Shown here piece after piece: positions 1-11,774 of a stretch of DNA of 64,000 bases. The stretch is taken from assembly GCA_028671895.1 (NCBI GenBank), contig CM053801.1:16095375-16159374 (forward strand), given 5' to 3'. The stretch is from Oenanthe sinensis. Taxonomy: Eukaryota; Streptophyta; Magnoliopsida; Apiales; Apiaceae. Every line of letters begins with the position of its first letter. Within the stretch, counting starts at the first letter, position 1. The translations under genes were made by a program, and so were the position numbers. Below the pieces are notes generated by a model. That model did not search any database and had not been told where the DNA came from. It worked only from the letters and a program-made list of their open reading frames with translations.

Positions 1-3000
1 CCAGTTCAGGTTCCAGGTCCAATAAGAGTCTCACAATGTTCTCAAGCTGCACCAAACCATTTACTACATTTCAATTTATGGATGATAATTTAGAACAATT
101 GGCATATATTTTTTTGGTTGTGCTAGTAATATGTAACCTAAATGAGAACCATCCACCCCCTCCCTCCCTAAATAATAGCGGCAAAAGCAAGGTAGCACTG
201 CAGCACACCTATGTGTAGCTCAAATTGTACCTTGCATAGATATAAGATGATAGTAGTATACACGCATGAACATTGTCCATGCATATGCCCCGCAGTATGT
301 AGAAAAGGAAAACAATTATTCTCCTCTGTTATCTGTTAAGTTTTTAGAGCATCTACTTCTAATTACAAAAAATCAATTCCATAGTAAAAAAAATTGTTAA
401 ACATCCATGTTACTCAAATTTCATATGTACAACTGCTTGTGTATACTTGAAATGTACACTTAATAACTCATTTTCTTTTCAATTCTGCTGTTTGTCCATC
501 AGATAAGATATCCATTGATTACTGTAGTAAGTAATGAATATGCATACACATCCTTCAATGATGGGTTTGCTTAATTCTAGATTATCATCCATTTGTAAGG
601 AATTGTCTAAAAATATTACTTTGTACATAGATGTATATGCGCATATGCACGTGCACGTAGCTAAATAGTTTACAATGACCATACATTTGTTAGGTCAATG
701 TGTGGATCTTCCATGGACTTGTAAAGCATGCCTTTAAATTCCTGCATTACTTTTTCAACCTCTTCAAGGACACGTTTAAGTATTCCCACCTGAAAAGACA
801 GACAAAAATAACTACATTTCACAACAATACAACAAGAAAGGTAGCGTAATGCGTTTCACACAGATTTTAAGATTCCCAAAAAAATCTTAAAATACATCCA
901 TGGAACCATGTTACCAGAAATAGGGTAAAAATAGACACAAGGGAATTAGATTTACCAAAAAAAATGTATTCATTAGAGATGTGCAGGTTATATCACTATT
1001 TTCCCGCTGTACTCGGGAGGGTCAGTTTACAAATGACCTATCGGACTTAATTTCTCTACCCACAACAGCATTACAATCACAGAAAAAGTGACCACTTGAT
1101 GCAGGACGAGGGTTGGAAAGAGTTTAACAGGGCTATAATGGCCAATCTACGCATGGAATCAGAAAAACACACAATAAATCCGCAGACTTGATATAAAATG
1201 CTCATAATTCATATAAATCAACTCTAGTTAACAATGATGATTGCAACTGTATATATATAGATATCCTAATAGGCTAATACTTGGAAAACAAGATCCTAAA
1301 TTATATAGGAAACTGATCCTAATGGATAACTATAATTAACTAATTATCTGCTACCATAATTAATACTCCCTCTGTCCCGTAATTTTTGTCATAGTTGACT
1401 TTTTCACGTATTTCAAGGTGTATAAAACATACTTCCATTTAATATTTTTGAAATTTCTTTTTTTTTATAAAAGTTTAATATTCAAATTTTTATATAAAAA
1501 AGAAAATTTTAAAAATACTATGTGCAAATATTATTTCTTTAAAATGTTGGTATACATGCAAAATTCAAAGTGACAAAAATTATGGTATGGAGGGAGTATA
1601 TATTATCTAATCCTAATATACTTTAAACTATTAATTAATTACAACCAATCTATCTTTACATATAAATATAAAATAGTAAACAATCAAATCCTTAATTACG
1701 TGTTCCGGTCATTCTCCTCACCACTGAAAAAACTCATTCCACGAGTTCTATAGAAATTAAGAATCAAAAACCACGAGCGAAGAAGAATCTCTCGATTGCA
1801 GACCATGCATAGAGTGCATCATTATACGAAGAACTTTAAAAGCTTTGAAGACTCGATTTTTTTATATGAAACAACAATATCAATATGATCTACCACCTCC
1901 GACTGATATTTAATTCTTTTCCCATGTACAAACTAATATATACACATATATTACTAAAACTAGGGTCTTTAGAAGCCCCCACACTAAAAATCTGAACTGA
2001 GGCTGCAGGCTGGTGATTGACAATGGCTGCTAGGCACTGCTGGTGGTTATGCTTGGTACTAGTGGTTGTTAGTGGCTGTTGGCGGCTGACAATGGCTTCT
2101 GAAGGCTGTTGGCAGCTGCTGGTGGGCGGTGGCTGTTCTAGCGGTGTTCGGGTGGGTTAATACGGCTGAAAATTGGCTCTGATACAACTTCATGCAGGAG
2201 AAAGGTGGGAAAGGGATTTACCAATGGGATATAATGGCCCAACTCCACAGAGAATCAGCAAAACACACAATAAATAAATCTGCAGACTTTTTATAAAATC
2301 CTCATAAATCATATAATTTAACTCTAATAATGATGAAATGATGATTACAACCGTATATATAAATATCTTAATACTTGAAAAAAAAAAAGTATGATCCTAA
2401 AATATAGAAAACTGATCCTAATCGATAACTATAACTCTATAAGTAAATAGCTATATACTACCAGAATTAGATATTATCTAATCCTAATATACTAAAAATT
2501 ATTAATTAATTAAAAGTATATAGATAAAAAATAATTAACAACTAAATCCTTGATTTTGTGTTCCGCATTTTCCTCAAGATTACGAGAATTGTTGGAAGTT
2601 CAATTTTGATCAAGTATTTGTAAATATGCTAGAGTAAAACTTTGCCTTCCCCGCCATATATAGACAATGTACTGAAGATTTAGTAAAAAAACGTGAGGGA
2701 GGAGGGGGTTAATCCCCCCATAACTGACTCCCTTTACACAAGTCCCTGACTTAGTCCATTCGACAGCCTGACCCCAAATATTATATTATTTTTAGTTAAA
2801 TGTTGCCTCAAAGGCATCATCCACTACACGCAGAAATTTCAACTGACAGCAAAACCAGAAAATAAATAAACAGAGTATCCTATGACCACTTCTTAGCTCA
2901 GCCAACAAAATATATTATGAATGATAATGTTAGCTTCTAGTTCAAATCAATCAAGTACAGAAAATAGACTTCACATATGATAAACATAGTAGCTTAAAGA

Positions 3001-6000
3001 GGAAAGAGAACATTGAGAACAATGATATGTGCAATCGTGAACAGATAAACAACAAAAATACCCCAGGTCAAGAAGTCTAACATAACCACGTTCAACACTC
3101 CTATTGTATGGAAATAACAAAACTAGGTGGGAATAGAATAACATAAAAACTAGCATCTGAACGTTTATATGTAATCTTCATTTCTTCCTCCATTCCATTC
3201 TACAAGGTCTAACAAGAGCTCATTCCTTCCAATTTAAATTGAGGCTCGTTGCTTTCTCCAACTCATATCTTTCATATATCTTATTATAGAAGACTTATAC
3301 TCTATATCATTTTATTGACTGCCAACTCCTGCGTCCTTCCCTTCCATTCCTAATTTTCTCTATATTTTTAATACCATTCTTCTAATTGAAGAGAGGGTTG
3401 AAAGGTCAACTTTGCAGGATACATGTATGTATATATATAAATATAAAGTATAATGTAAGAGAATATATATCTGTACATGCAAAGGCAGCACAATCGACTT
3501 CGCTTTCCTGTATTCTCTAACAGCCAAATCATATTCGCCCTTACTAATGCTAGCACGAATCGTACTGGGCAAATTGAAAAGTGTCCTGAACCTCTGAAGC
3601 ATTCCTTGGACAGAACGTATCTTCTCAGTTTGAGCCTGCAAACATATTAGAATGAAATGAATCAGGCTCAGCCTGACTGGTAATGCAATCTAAGGAACTA
3701 AACATCGAAGTATTTTAAATTTCAAATATTGAACACCTGGCGCTCAAACAAAGGTTCAAAAGCACGATTAGCCACTGAACTAACTCCTTGGATGCAATTA
3801 TACAAATGAGTTGTTCCAGAGCCTTCAGGGTCTTCTTCTATACGTGTCAATTTTGTCTCGATATCTGCAACATAATCAATATCTTATAAGCTAATTAAGA
3901 AAACATATCTATTACTGAGAAATATCATTATTATACATCTTGCTCAAAGGAAGATAATATATACAAGAGCTGCATAACAACACCAAAGACCCCTGGTAAT
4001 GAATCTTGAAAGTTCAGAAAATCGTGACAAGCAGTAAGAATCTCAATTGTGGCACCAAGCACAACTTTACCATCAATTGTAGTTTTGCAAGAGACAAAGC
4101 AATCAAAATTTTCTTTAACTAGTTTTTTCCTCTGTGAAGTCCTTCCTTCAAAATCAGTTTTCAAAGCAATAGCACCGGCCTCTAGATCATCTGCGCTTGT
4201 TTCTTCGTGAACTCGTGACAAAAACAATTTTGCATCAAACTTCTCAGAAAAATACATCAACTTTTCTGCAAATATATTTTAAAAAAACATCAGCATATTA
4301 AACATTGAAGTTACACGTATAAATGTAAAGATAGTTTGACACATCAGTTCTAAATATTAATAATTTAGAATTATTGCAGTGCAGAAGCAAATTACAACCA
4401 TCTAAAGGAACTTCAGGAAAAAAATCTTCAAGCATAAAACTTACAAATCACAGCAGCAAACAACTAAAAGAATTATTTTCAAATATGATCCAAGTAACTT
4501 GATGCAGGACAAAGTATCAAACAAGGAACCGTGGATGAGAATATAAAGATAAAATTATGGTGATTCACCCGCAGAAGAACCACAACTCCTTAGGCGTAGG
4601 GTTTCCCAACTGCTGAAGGAAGATAGGTGTTGTGGGTCATCAATAGTGGGAAAGTAATTTTTAGAATTTAATAGTTCAATTGCAATAACTAAACTATTCA
4701 ATATGGAGTTTAAATTGCTTATACATATACACAAGCCCTAGTAACCTATTGGCACAACACTTGAGCTTATTTTATATATTTTAAAGGAACATGATAATAA
4801 TTAATAAATATCTAAATCCTAACTTAATGCTCAATCTTATCTAGACCCCACATTTAAAATAAATAAATGCATAGATTTTCACTACAAAGTGATACTTAAT
4901 CGATCTAACAATGAACATTAAAACTTCCTTATCTGCAACTGTGTTCCTCATCATAAGTTAAAGAATACTACAGATAGCATTACATCAGCAGCTGAGCACG
5001 ACAATCCAGATAATATACACAAACCATCTATGTCTTTCACGCTTTAGATTTTAATTAGCTTCCACGCCCATAGTCTTGATGTAAACCATTATGTTTTTTT
5101 TATACAATATCACGCTCTAATATTATGAATTAAAAAAAGAGTTGCACAAATATTTCTGAGCTATAACCTATTAAAATACATCAATAAGGTCTTCATTTCC
5201 TCTTCCCTAGTGTCCTACATTCCTGTCTACTCACAAAAACTTATCAAGAACATACAGATGTTCAAACAACTTTATTCCCACAATCGGCCTTGGCCTTGTG
5301 CTCTGTATGTGCAATGACATTCTTTTTCATTGTAGAAAAAGCTATCTTGACACATCCAGAGAAGGTCTGAAGCTCTTCTTGAGTAAGAACATCATTTATT
5401 ACGAGTTGTTGGAACTTAGGATAGTAGCATTCAACATTGACATTGTTGATGTCCCTATTTTCCTCGGATCCCATTGCAGTTAGAATTTGTTCCATCAATA
5501 ATCTACCATAGTTTATGTTTAAGTTGTTAGCAGTAGCATACCCTATTTAGGTATACCGTGCCAACCTCCCTTTTTATGGGATCTATGGACTCATTACTTT
5601 TATAGATCAGCATTACAACATCCCATGCCACTAAGGAGTAAGGACCAAAATTTCCCAACGGCACAATGATCGAGTACATTTATTATATCCTTCGACCAAG
5701 CAAAACTACCTTTTCTTATTCAATTTTACTTCACACTCATACTTTTTTTATGTCCAGTTTTAGGAGCAAATTGCATTTCATCAATATATACACACACACA
5801 TAACACATTAGCCTACTGTTTTGCGAGGAGAAGCATAAATGTGGATAAGTTTAACAAAACTAGGAACTGTCGGACTAAAGTATTTCAAAGAATAATATAT
5901 CTTATAAAATAACTGCATTGTCTATATTATGGTATGTCTCAATAATCCCTAGTGCCAAAACCCTTGCTTATCCTGCCAAGCCCTTTAGAAAATGAACTTA

Positions 6001-8735
6001 AACTTTGCCACGTGAAAATATAATCATCACAAGTTAAATATAGGTTTGCAATTTACAAATTGATTTACATGATAGTATTGTTATTTAGACATGCTTGTTG
6101 ATCAACTCTCTTGATGAATAATGAGAAATAAAACGAGAAGATAACATTAAAATAAAAAAAGACCTTATTCTAGGAATTTATCTGTAATAATAATCAAAAC
6201 TTTAAAATATTAAAACAATACGAAAAATCTTAGTATCACTTGTTGAACATATATATTTGGACCCCCCGACGTTTGTGTGTTGCTATCAGTGATGTGCCAA
6301 ATAAGGCACTTAACGCATCTCCAATCCATTATATCGCTCGCACTTTAAGACTAATGAATTCCTAGAGGAATCTATATAAACAGTAATAATTTTTCAATTA
6401 ACAAAGAATTCCCCAGTTAAAAGCTAGAATGCATTACGTATGTCATGAGGACTTTTGTAAGTAAGTAATGTGAAATCAAATAGGCAAATAATAATAGTGC
6501 ATTCTGGAAGTTAAAAAGTAGTTCAGTGACAGAAGATACCGCGAAGTTTTTGATCTGGGTAGTCTTTCTCAGCTTTGGATGGTGAAAGTGCTTTCCGATC
6601 GTAAACCAACCTCAGTGTTTTGTTATCTATTAGCCTGTCAATAAAAATTACATTTATACAGTTATCGTCCAATTTTTTTATTAATAAAGACAATATATCA
6701 AAGTACTAAACCAGACATTTATATAAGAAGTATTATTACTTAAGATAACACTAAATGCTTAATTTAAATTAATTCTAAATCTGAAATTCAAATTATTTAA
6801 CAGTTGTTTAAAATTAAGCCAACCTCTAATAATTAGATAAAATTCAGAGTTGAAATTTAAAAATAAAACAAAAACAAAAAAATTCAAATGTTTTAACACT
6901 TGATCACTGAAAGGATATGTTTATAATCTGAATAGTTACAATAAAAATATTGGAAATTGAAAGCACAAAACACATGTCAATTGGATTGTTAAATTAAGTA
7001 TAGTTGTTGAATGTGGATATAAACAAACTTAAAAAATAAGATTTGATAGAAGAAAAAATACGCTGTCATATATTTCGTGTTTCAAGTTTCAAAATTTCAC
7101 GAAAAGTATGCTAATTTATTTTAATTTTCTGCAGAGATAGGTCCCATGTTTTCAACCCTTTGCTTAGCCTCTTCCTATGTCAAGTGGTATTAGAGCCATA
7201 AATCTTGAGAGTATTTTAATTTTTTTTGTTTCTGTCCACCTCTATAGCATTGCATATTTGTCAAATTCTGTTATACAATCCAGCATTCAACCAAGATGAA
7301 AAGTACAACCGAGACAAAAGCCAATGTGCAGCAGTTGTTGTTGCCTAGTTTTAGATATATCAATTTATTTTAGCAATTTTTTAATTATATATCTTCATTG
7401 CTTGTCACATGTAGATCCTTCTTACTACAAAACTCGAGGTCAGACATTTAAAAGATGGAAGAATGATGTGGAGAAATAATATATTAAATTAAACTGTATG
7501 CATTATATTCTCAGGTGTAACTAATTCCAGTCGATAATGCGTTTTTGGTTATATAAGTAGATTATTAGGATTACTTTAGATTTATGATACTAGCGTCACA
7601 AAAAAAGGTTGTTCCCTTTTATTTATACATGGTAGCAGATTGACATTGGAAACTGGATATGATAAGGATTAGCCTTCTTTTCATTAGGAATTTACTCAGC
7701 TTTGCCAAATGTAGAATTTTGATAAACTCTTGTAATACTCAATTATTAATCAGATTATATAGATACATAAAAAATTGATGAATATTAATAATTCTAAGGA
7801 TTTAGTGTCTCTAACACTTATCTACAAAGACAGGCTATGATCCATGTTTTCAGACATTTTCTTAAACTCGTTTTAGACCATAATGACCATGTAGACTATT
7901 ATACCGAGACCATGTAACTAGTACAAAAATACAGTGATGCAAGAGGTATTTACCCTAATCCAAGAGGATCTATACATTCGATACCACGGGGAATAGATTG
8001 TAAATTGGCAAGTCCTTTTCTCAACGCTGCTGGCTTCTGGTCAAGCTGTACCACAGGAGTTGTCCTTGCCTCCCGCATATCACGGACCCTACGACCAAGC
8101 TGCCAAGGATATAATTTGAAATGACAACATCACTTTACCTGGATGCAACATAAACACTAGCAGTACAAATAAACAACATAAAAGTGCACTAAAGTCTCAC
8201 AATTATCCTGAACAAACTCAAACGATCGAAATAAAAAATCCTAAGAAGTAAAATCGATAAACACCGACCTAGATCCCTCAAATTAAGCTCCTCATCCTAA
8301 AATTCGATAAACAAAATAACAACATAATCACTATAACAAACAGAAACTACACACACATACCTCCGATTCATCGACACGCTTCCAGCAATCAGGCTCTCCA
8401 CCATCCCACTTATCATCATCCTTACCGCCTCTAGGAGCCACATTTCTCGACCCGACCGCTCGATCTTTCGAAGAATCCTCATCGCCAGACGAAATACTCA
8501 ACATCTCCACCTCCGAATCCTCGTCGAAATCATCCGACTGCTGCTGCTTCCGCGCCGAAGCAGCCTGATTAGGTTTCCGTGCCGGAGGATTGCGCCTCGC
8601 CGGCGTCGCCTTCTGAACGAAATTCTGAACAGGCTTACCGGACTTAGATGACGATTTCTGGTAATTAACATCGCGTTGAGATTGCTCTTGAAGAGCCATT
8701 TGCAACAGCTCGTCTTCGTCGCTGTCGCTTGACAT
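1..8735 (-). CDS. SEC5: Exocyst complex subunit SEC5, N-terminal part (runs off left edge)
   Basis: SEC5 is a subunit of the octameric exocyst, which tethers secretory vesicles to the plasma membrane. Exons on the minus strand, in order: 8735-8361, 8099-7954, 6634-6540, 4265-4071, 3864-3737, 3635-3471 (donor problematic), 789-685, and 46-1 (continues outside). All but exon 6 have GT-AG borders and the phases join, giving about 418 residues of a family usually near 1,100. The start MSSDSDEDELLQMAL, the acidic stretch with LSISSGDED, the WDGGEPDCWKRV motif, IDNKTLRLV, the LFLSRVHEETSADDLEAGA block, and EKIRSVQGMLQRFRTLFNLP are characteristic of plant SEC5. The remaining C-terminal two thirds lie left of the window. 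Introns are large (2.7, 2.3 and 1.3 kb) and carry transposon debris. Oddity: exon 6 is followed by AT instead of GT (see findings). The product is well supported by family motifs; expression is unknown. Confidence 0.93.
1097..1720 (-). mobile_element. Solo LTR in SEC5 intron 6, with nested MITE
   Basis: On the minus strand this segment starts TGAGGAGAATG and ends TCCTGCATCA, giving TG...CA termini. It is flanked by a 5-bp direct repeat CCACT (1092-1096 and 1721-1725), the target duplication expected for an LTR element. Without the 231-bp MITE and its extra TA it is about 390 bp, matching the related copy at 2190-2576. No internal domain adjoins it, so it reads as a solo LTR left by LTR-LTR recombination. 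Confidence 0.75.
1366..1596. mobile_element. Stowaway-type MITE (Tc1/mariner)
   Basis: The element starts CTCCCTCTGTCCCGTAA and ends with the inverted form TTATGGTATGGAGGGAG. The terminal inverted repeats span about 25 bp with four mismatches, and TA is duplicated at 1364-1365 and 1597-1598. The related LTR at 2190-2576 lacks the element and preserves the empty site (CCAGAATTAGATATTATC region), which confirms an insertion. It is non-coding and AT-rich inside. Confidence 0.88.
1975..2576 (-). mobile_element. LTR plus primer-binding-site fragment, same family as the solo LTR
   Basis: Bases 2190-2576 align over their whole length with the solo LTR at 1097-1720 minus its MITE. On the minus strand this LTR ends at 2190 and is followed within a few bases by TGTATCAGAGCC (2186-2175), a near match to the initiator-Met tRNA primer site TGGTATCAGAGCC. 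The adjoining 2000-2150 stretch is unusually G-rich for this intron, with many GGCTG/GCTGTTGG words, and is probably the start of the internal leader. No coding domain or second LTR was seen, so this is a truncated element. Confidence 0.6.
4266..6539 (-). other. SEC5 intron 3, no recognisable gene
   Basis: This 2.27-kb AT-rich intron lies between SEC5 exons 3 and 4. A 78-codon minus-strand ORF (5262-5498) is present but matches nothing I recognise and lacks splice or start context. No transposon termini were identified. Confidence 0.6.
6635..7953 (-). other. SEC5 intron 2 with a possible LTR/PBS junction
   Basis: This is a 1.32-kb AT-rich intron. On the plus strand, CA at 7181-7182 is followed by AG and TGGTATTAGAGCC (7185-7197), one mismatch from the initiator-Met primer site. 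This could mark the end of an old LTR. No second LTR and no coding remains were seen, so the assignment is weak. Confidence 0.35.
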
Positions 8736-9057
8736 TTTTAATTTCTATAATACAACAGATATAGATATATGTATGTTTGTATATATATGTCAGGTTTAGT
8801 TTAGGGTTTGGTTTGTGTATCTGTAATTGGATCTGTGTGTGTAAGAAGAAAATAATAATACACTGAAACGAAGAAGAAGACGGAGGGTGTGATATGGTAC
8901 AGCCTGTATTACATGGAATATTGGTAAAAGTATTTAATCAATATTACTAATTAGAATTTATTCATACCCAACTTTTTACCAGTAACATTTGCTTTTAACA
9001 AGTTTTACTGTATGAATAAATAATAAATACAATTTTATTATTTTATTCATTTTTGTT
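8736..9057. promoter_or_regulatory. SEC5 upstream region
   Basis: This is the 5' flank of SEC5 up to the Mutator-like element. It is AT-rich with a GAAGAAGAAGA-like stretch near 8870. No clear TATA box could be assigned, and the transcription start is unknown. Confidence 0.4.
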
Positions 9058-9953
9058 TTATATAAAAGGGTGAAACACACAATTACCCTTCAAGTATGGG
9101 GCCATATACACGGAGGAGCCACTAAAAAAAATGATCGGTCTAGCCCTTTAATTATGGGTCGGTTGAGACATAAGCCACATTTTACTGTTTTTTGACAATT
9201 TTGTACAACCTTATTCGGTAAGAGTGGGTAAGAACTTCAAAAAAAACCTCAATTGAAATCACTCATCCCTCACCATTTCTCTCGTTCATCTCTCTTTCTC
9301 ACTCCTCTCTCGCCTCTCTCGCCGTTCATCTCGGCCATGGAGATAGAATTAGTATCAATGAGTTTACTCTGCTAACAAGCTATCCAAAAAGTAATGCTAG
9401 TTATTGTTTTCCCTGCTGCTATTAACAAGACTAATCTTATCTTCAAGTTGTTTAGAAAGACCGGGGATTTAGATGACTGTGATATCATAAAGTTTATCGT
9501 CCTTAGTCGAGCCTTGTAATTTTTTGTTTTCAAGTAGAACATATTTTGTTTGATAATCAAACCTGGTATTCAAGAATAGGCTACAGGTAAAATTTGATTT
9601 TCAAAAACTAGTTTTAGCTTGCTTCTGTTGAGAATACAACATTCACTGTCTGACAGAATTGTCATTTAGTGATGTGAATCATGGTTTCGTAGTTTGTAAA
9701 ACTATTATATTCTGTTGTTTTAGTTGTGTATATATTCATATCACATTCTCGTGTACAGGATTGCTAGCATGAGCATAAGTCCTCCTACTTTAAACAAAAG
9801 CAGTAACTTGAATATATTGCAAATATATGTTATCTATTTCTTGAATATATTGCAAATATATGCAAATATATTTCAACTTGATATTAACTTGAATATATGA
9901 TATTGCTAACTTCTGTTATTTTTACTTGTTTTGTATATATCTCATTGCAGCTA

Positions 9954-10571
9954 TGCCGATGAAAAAATTGAAGTCTAACCATAAGATGCCCATGGAGAAG
10001 CCTCTAAAGTCTAGCATGCTGATGGATCACGAAACTGGTAAAATCTAGCATTTTACCTTAACATCATTTTATAGCAAATGCCTTATGCCTTGTGCTTAAC
10101 ATTTTACTTGTTTTGTATTTATCTCATTGTAGCTTTGCCGATGGAAAATTTTAAGTCTAACCATAAGATGCCTGCAGAGAAGTCTGCAAAGTCTAATATG
10201 CCGATGGATGCTTATAGAGAAGTTGGTAAAATCTCCCATTTTAGTTTAACATAATTTTATAGCAAATGCCTGTTACTTTGAGTTTTTGTTAATTATCTAT
10301 ACATGTAGTTTATATGTTGCTGATATATCTCATTTTTTTAGGTCCTAGTAAATGGTGCTCCGAAAGTGATTGTACAGATAATGACTCTAGCGACGATGAA
10401 GACTCTAGTTCAGATAACTCTGTAGATGATGACTCTAGCGATGATAAAGACATAGAAATTGTGATTTTGGTGTCATCTTCAGAGGATGAAGATGAACAAT
10501 GTTGGACCAAATCAAGCCTACTCTTTATAATTATTTGTCTTGCTGTAACATATTTAGAACTTCTGTATTAG
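9954..10571 (+). CDS. Unrecognised spliced gene inside the MULE, duplicated exon and acidic tail
   Basis: Three exons can be read: A 9951-10037, B 10133-10225 and C 10342-10571 (stop 10569-10571). All have AG/GT borders and identical entry and exit phases, so A, B and C join in frame. The first in-frame ATG in exon A is at 9954; an upstream start cannot be excluded. A small ORF starts at 9338 in the CT-rich leader, but no in-frame splice to exon A was found. Exons A and B encode paralogous segments of about 30 residues (shared core KSNHKMP..EK..KS), Lys/Met/Pro-rich. Exon C encodes a Ser/Asp/Glu-rich acidic segment with SSDDEDSSSDN and SSSEDEDE, then a hydrophobic end LLFIIICLAVTYLELLY. The stop is followed at once by GTAAGT, so a further intron in the transcript is possible. 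I recognise no family and propose no function. It could be a captured, decaying gene fragment. Confidence 0.45.
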
Positions 10572-10662
10572 GTAAGTGACTTAGACACTTCAATGTATTA
10601 TGCAGTCAGAAGCATGATCAAATTGCAATTCCAAGTTATAATTAAAGTCAAAGAATAAAGTC

Positions 10663-11774
10663 TGTTAGAATATTCAAGTTGAATCATGCAACTAGACAAA
10701 GAAGACTTGTTGAAGAATAAGGAATGCAGTGTGAGAATTCAACTAAGGCAAATAGCTGATCGAGAAGTCACTACGTTCGAGAAGTCAGAAATATGTAACT
10801 AGTCGAGAAGTCTCAAACACTCATTGGCTCAGTATTCGATGGAGAAGTACTCATTCGAGAAGTCAAGGAATTGAAGTCAATCGAGTAGTGTGAAAATGTT
10901 ACACATTCGAGAAGTCCAGAAAAACAATTCGAGAAGTTAGCCAAAAGGGCATTTGAGAAGTGATAGGGCTGAACTAATCGAGAAGTCTCAATGTCAAGTA
11001 TTCATTCGAGAAGTCTAGACATATCAAGAAGTCATCAAATGAAGTATGAAATCGAGAAGTCTAGATATTTAAAAAGTAAGTCATTCAAGGACTAATCGAG
11101 AAGTCACGACATGTACCTAATCGAGAAGTTAATCACCATGACTTCTCGAAGCAAAATCAACAGAGTACTCGAATGTTTTAAATAGCTAGTTTCAAGGAAA
11201 ATTGCAGAAGATCGAGACAAATAATGTGCAGCTCTGTCATCATAGGATCAGTCAAACTTGTGAAGATAGAGACGAGTCTACAATGAAGCTTGGAAGATAA
11301 ACATGACAATGACAGAAGAGATAAGGCAGAATGCTATAGACTGTCAACAAAAGGTGTTAAATAGAAATAGATAGTAGTCAAATGTAAAGTGTTTCTTGTC
11401 TATTTCTAGTTTTATCTTAACTGACTAGTGAGAGCATGTGCCAAAAGACATGTTATCTATATAGCCTTTGCACTGCCTCATTAGTTAGTATCTTTGAATA
11501 TTATCAAGTGTATTCATACCTTGTATCTTTCAAGAACAAGAAGCTGAAATTCTATTTGAATTTCATATTGTAGCAAAGTTCAATTCTAATACAAATTAGA
11601 TTGAAAGTTAATTTATGTGTTTACTTTATTTTTTGCTTTATGTTTTGGTAAACACTTAAATTACTAAAGCTACTTACTCAATAAACAGTTCATCAAATTT
11701 AAAAATTCCAAGAAGAATTTGAAATTATACATCCAACCCCCTCTATAAACTTTTATTAATTCTAATTCCTAACA
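10663..11774. mobile_element. Sirevirus-like LTR inside the MULE
   Basis: The segment starts TGTTAGAATATT and ends AATTCCTAACA, an imperfect inverted terminus. Near the right end it has the CCAACCCCCTCTATAAAC type of sequence resembling the CAACCCCCCTTCT end of the LTR at 46116-47129. About eleven exact TCGAGAAGT words plus several variants cluster within 10759-11150. No clear 5-bp target duplication was found and no internal domain adjoins, so it is called a solo LTR with moderate confidence. Confidence 0.6.

Noticed and set aside
3931..4070. Continuation of the SEC5 exon 4 frame into intron 4
   Set aside because: The family sequence resumes at 3864 in correct phase after a GT-AG intron, so this open stretch is intronic.
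7185..7197. Possible tRNA gene fragment (GGTATTAGAGCC)
   Set aside because: It is only the primer-site complement of a tRNA 3' end; no cloverleaf surrounds it. The same holds for 2175-2186 and 42903-42916.
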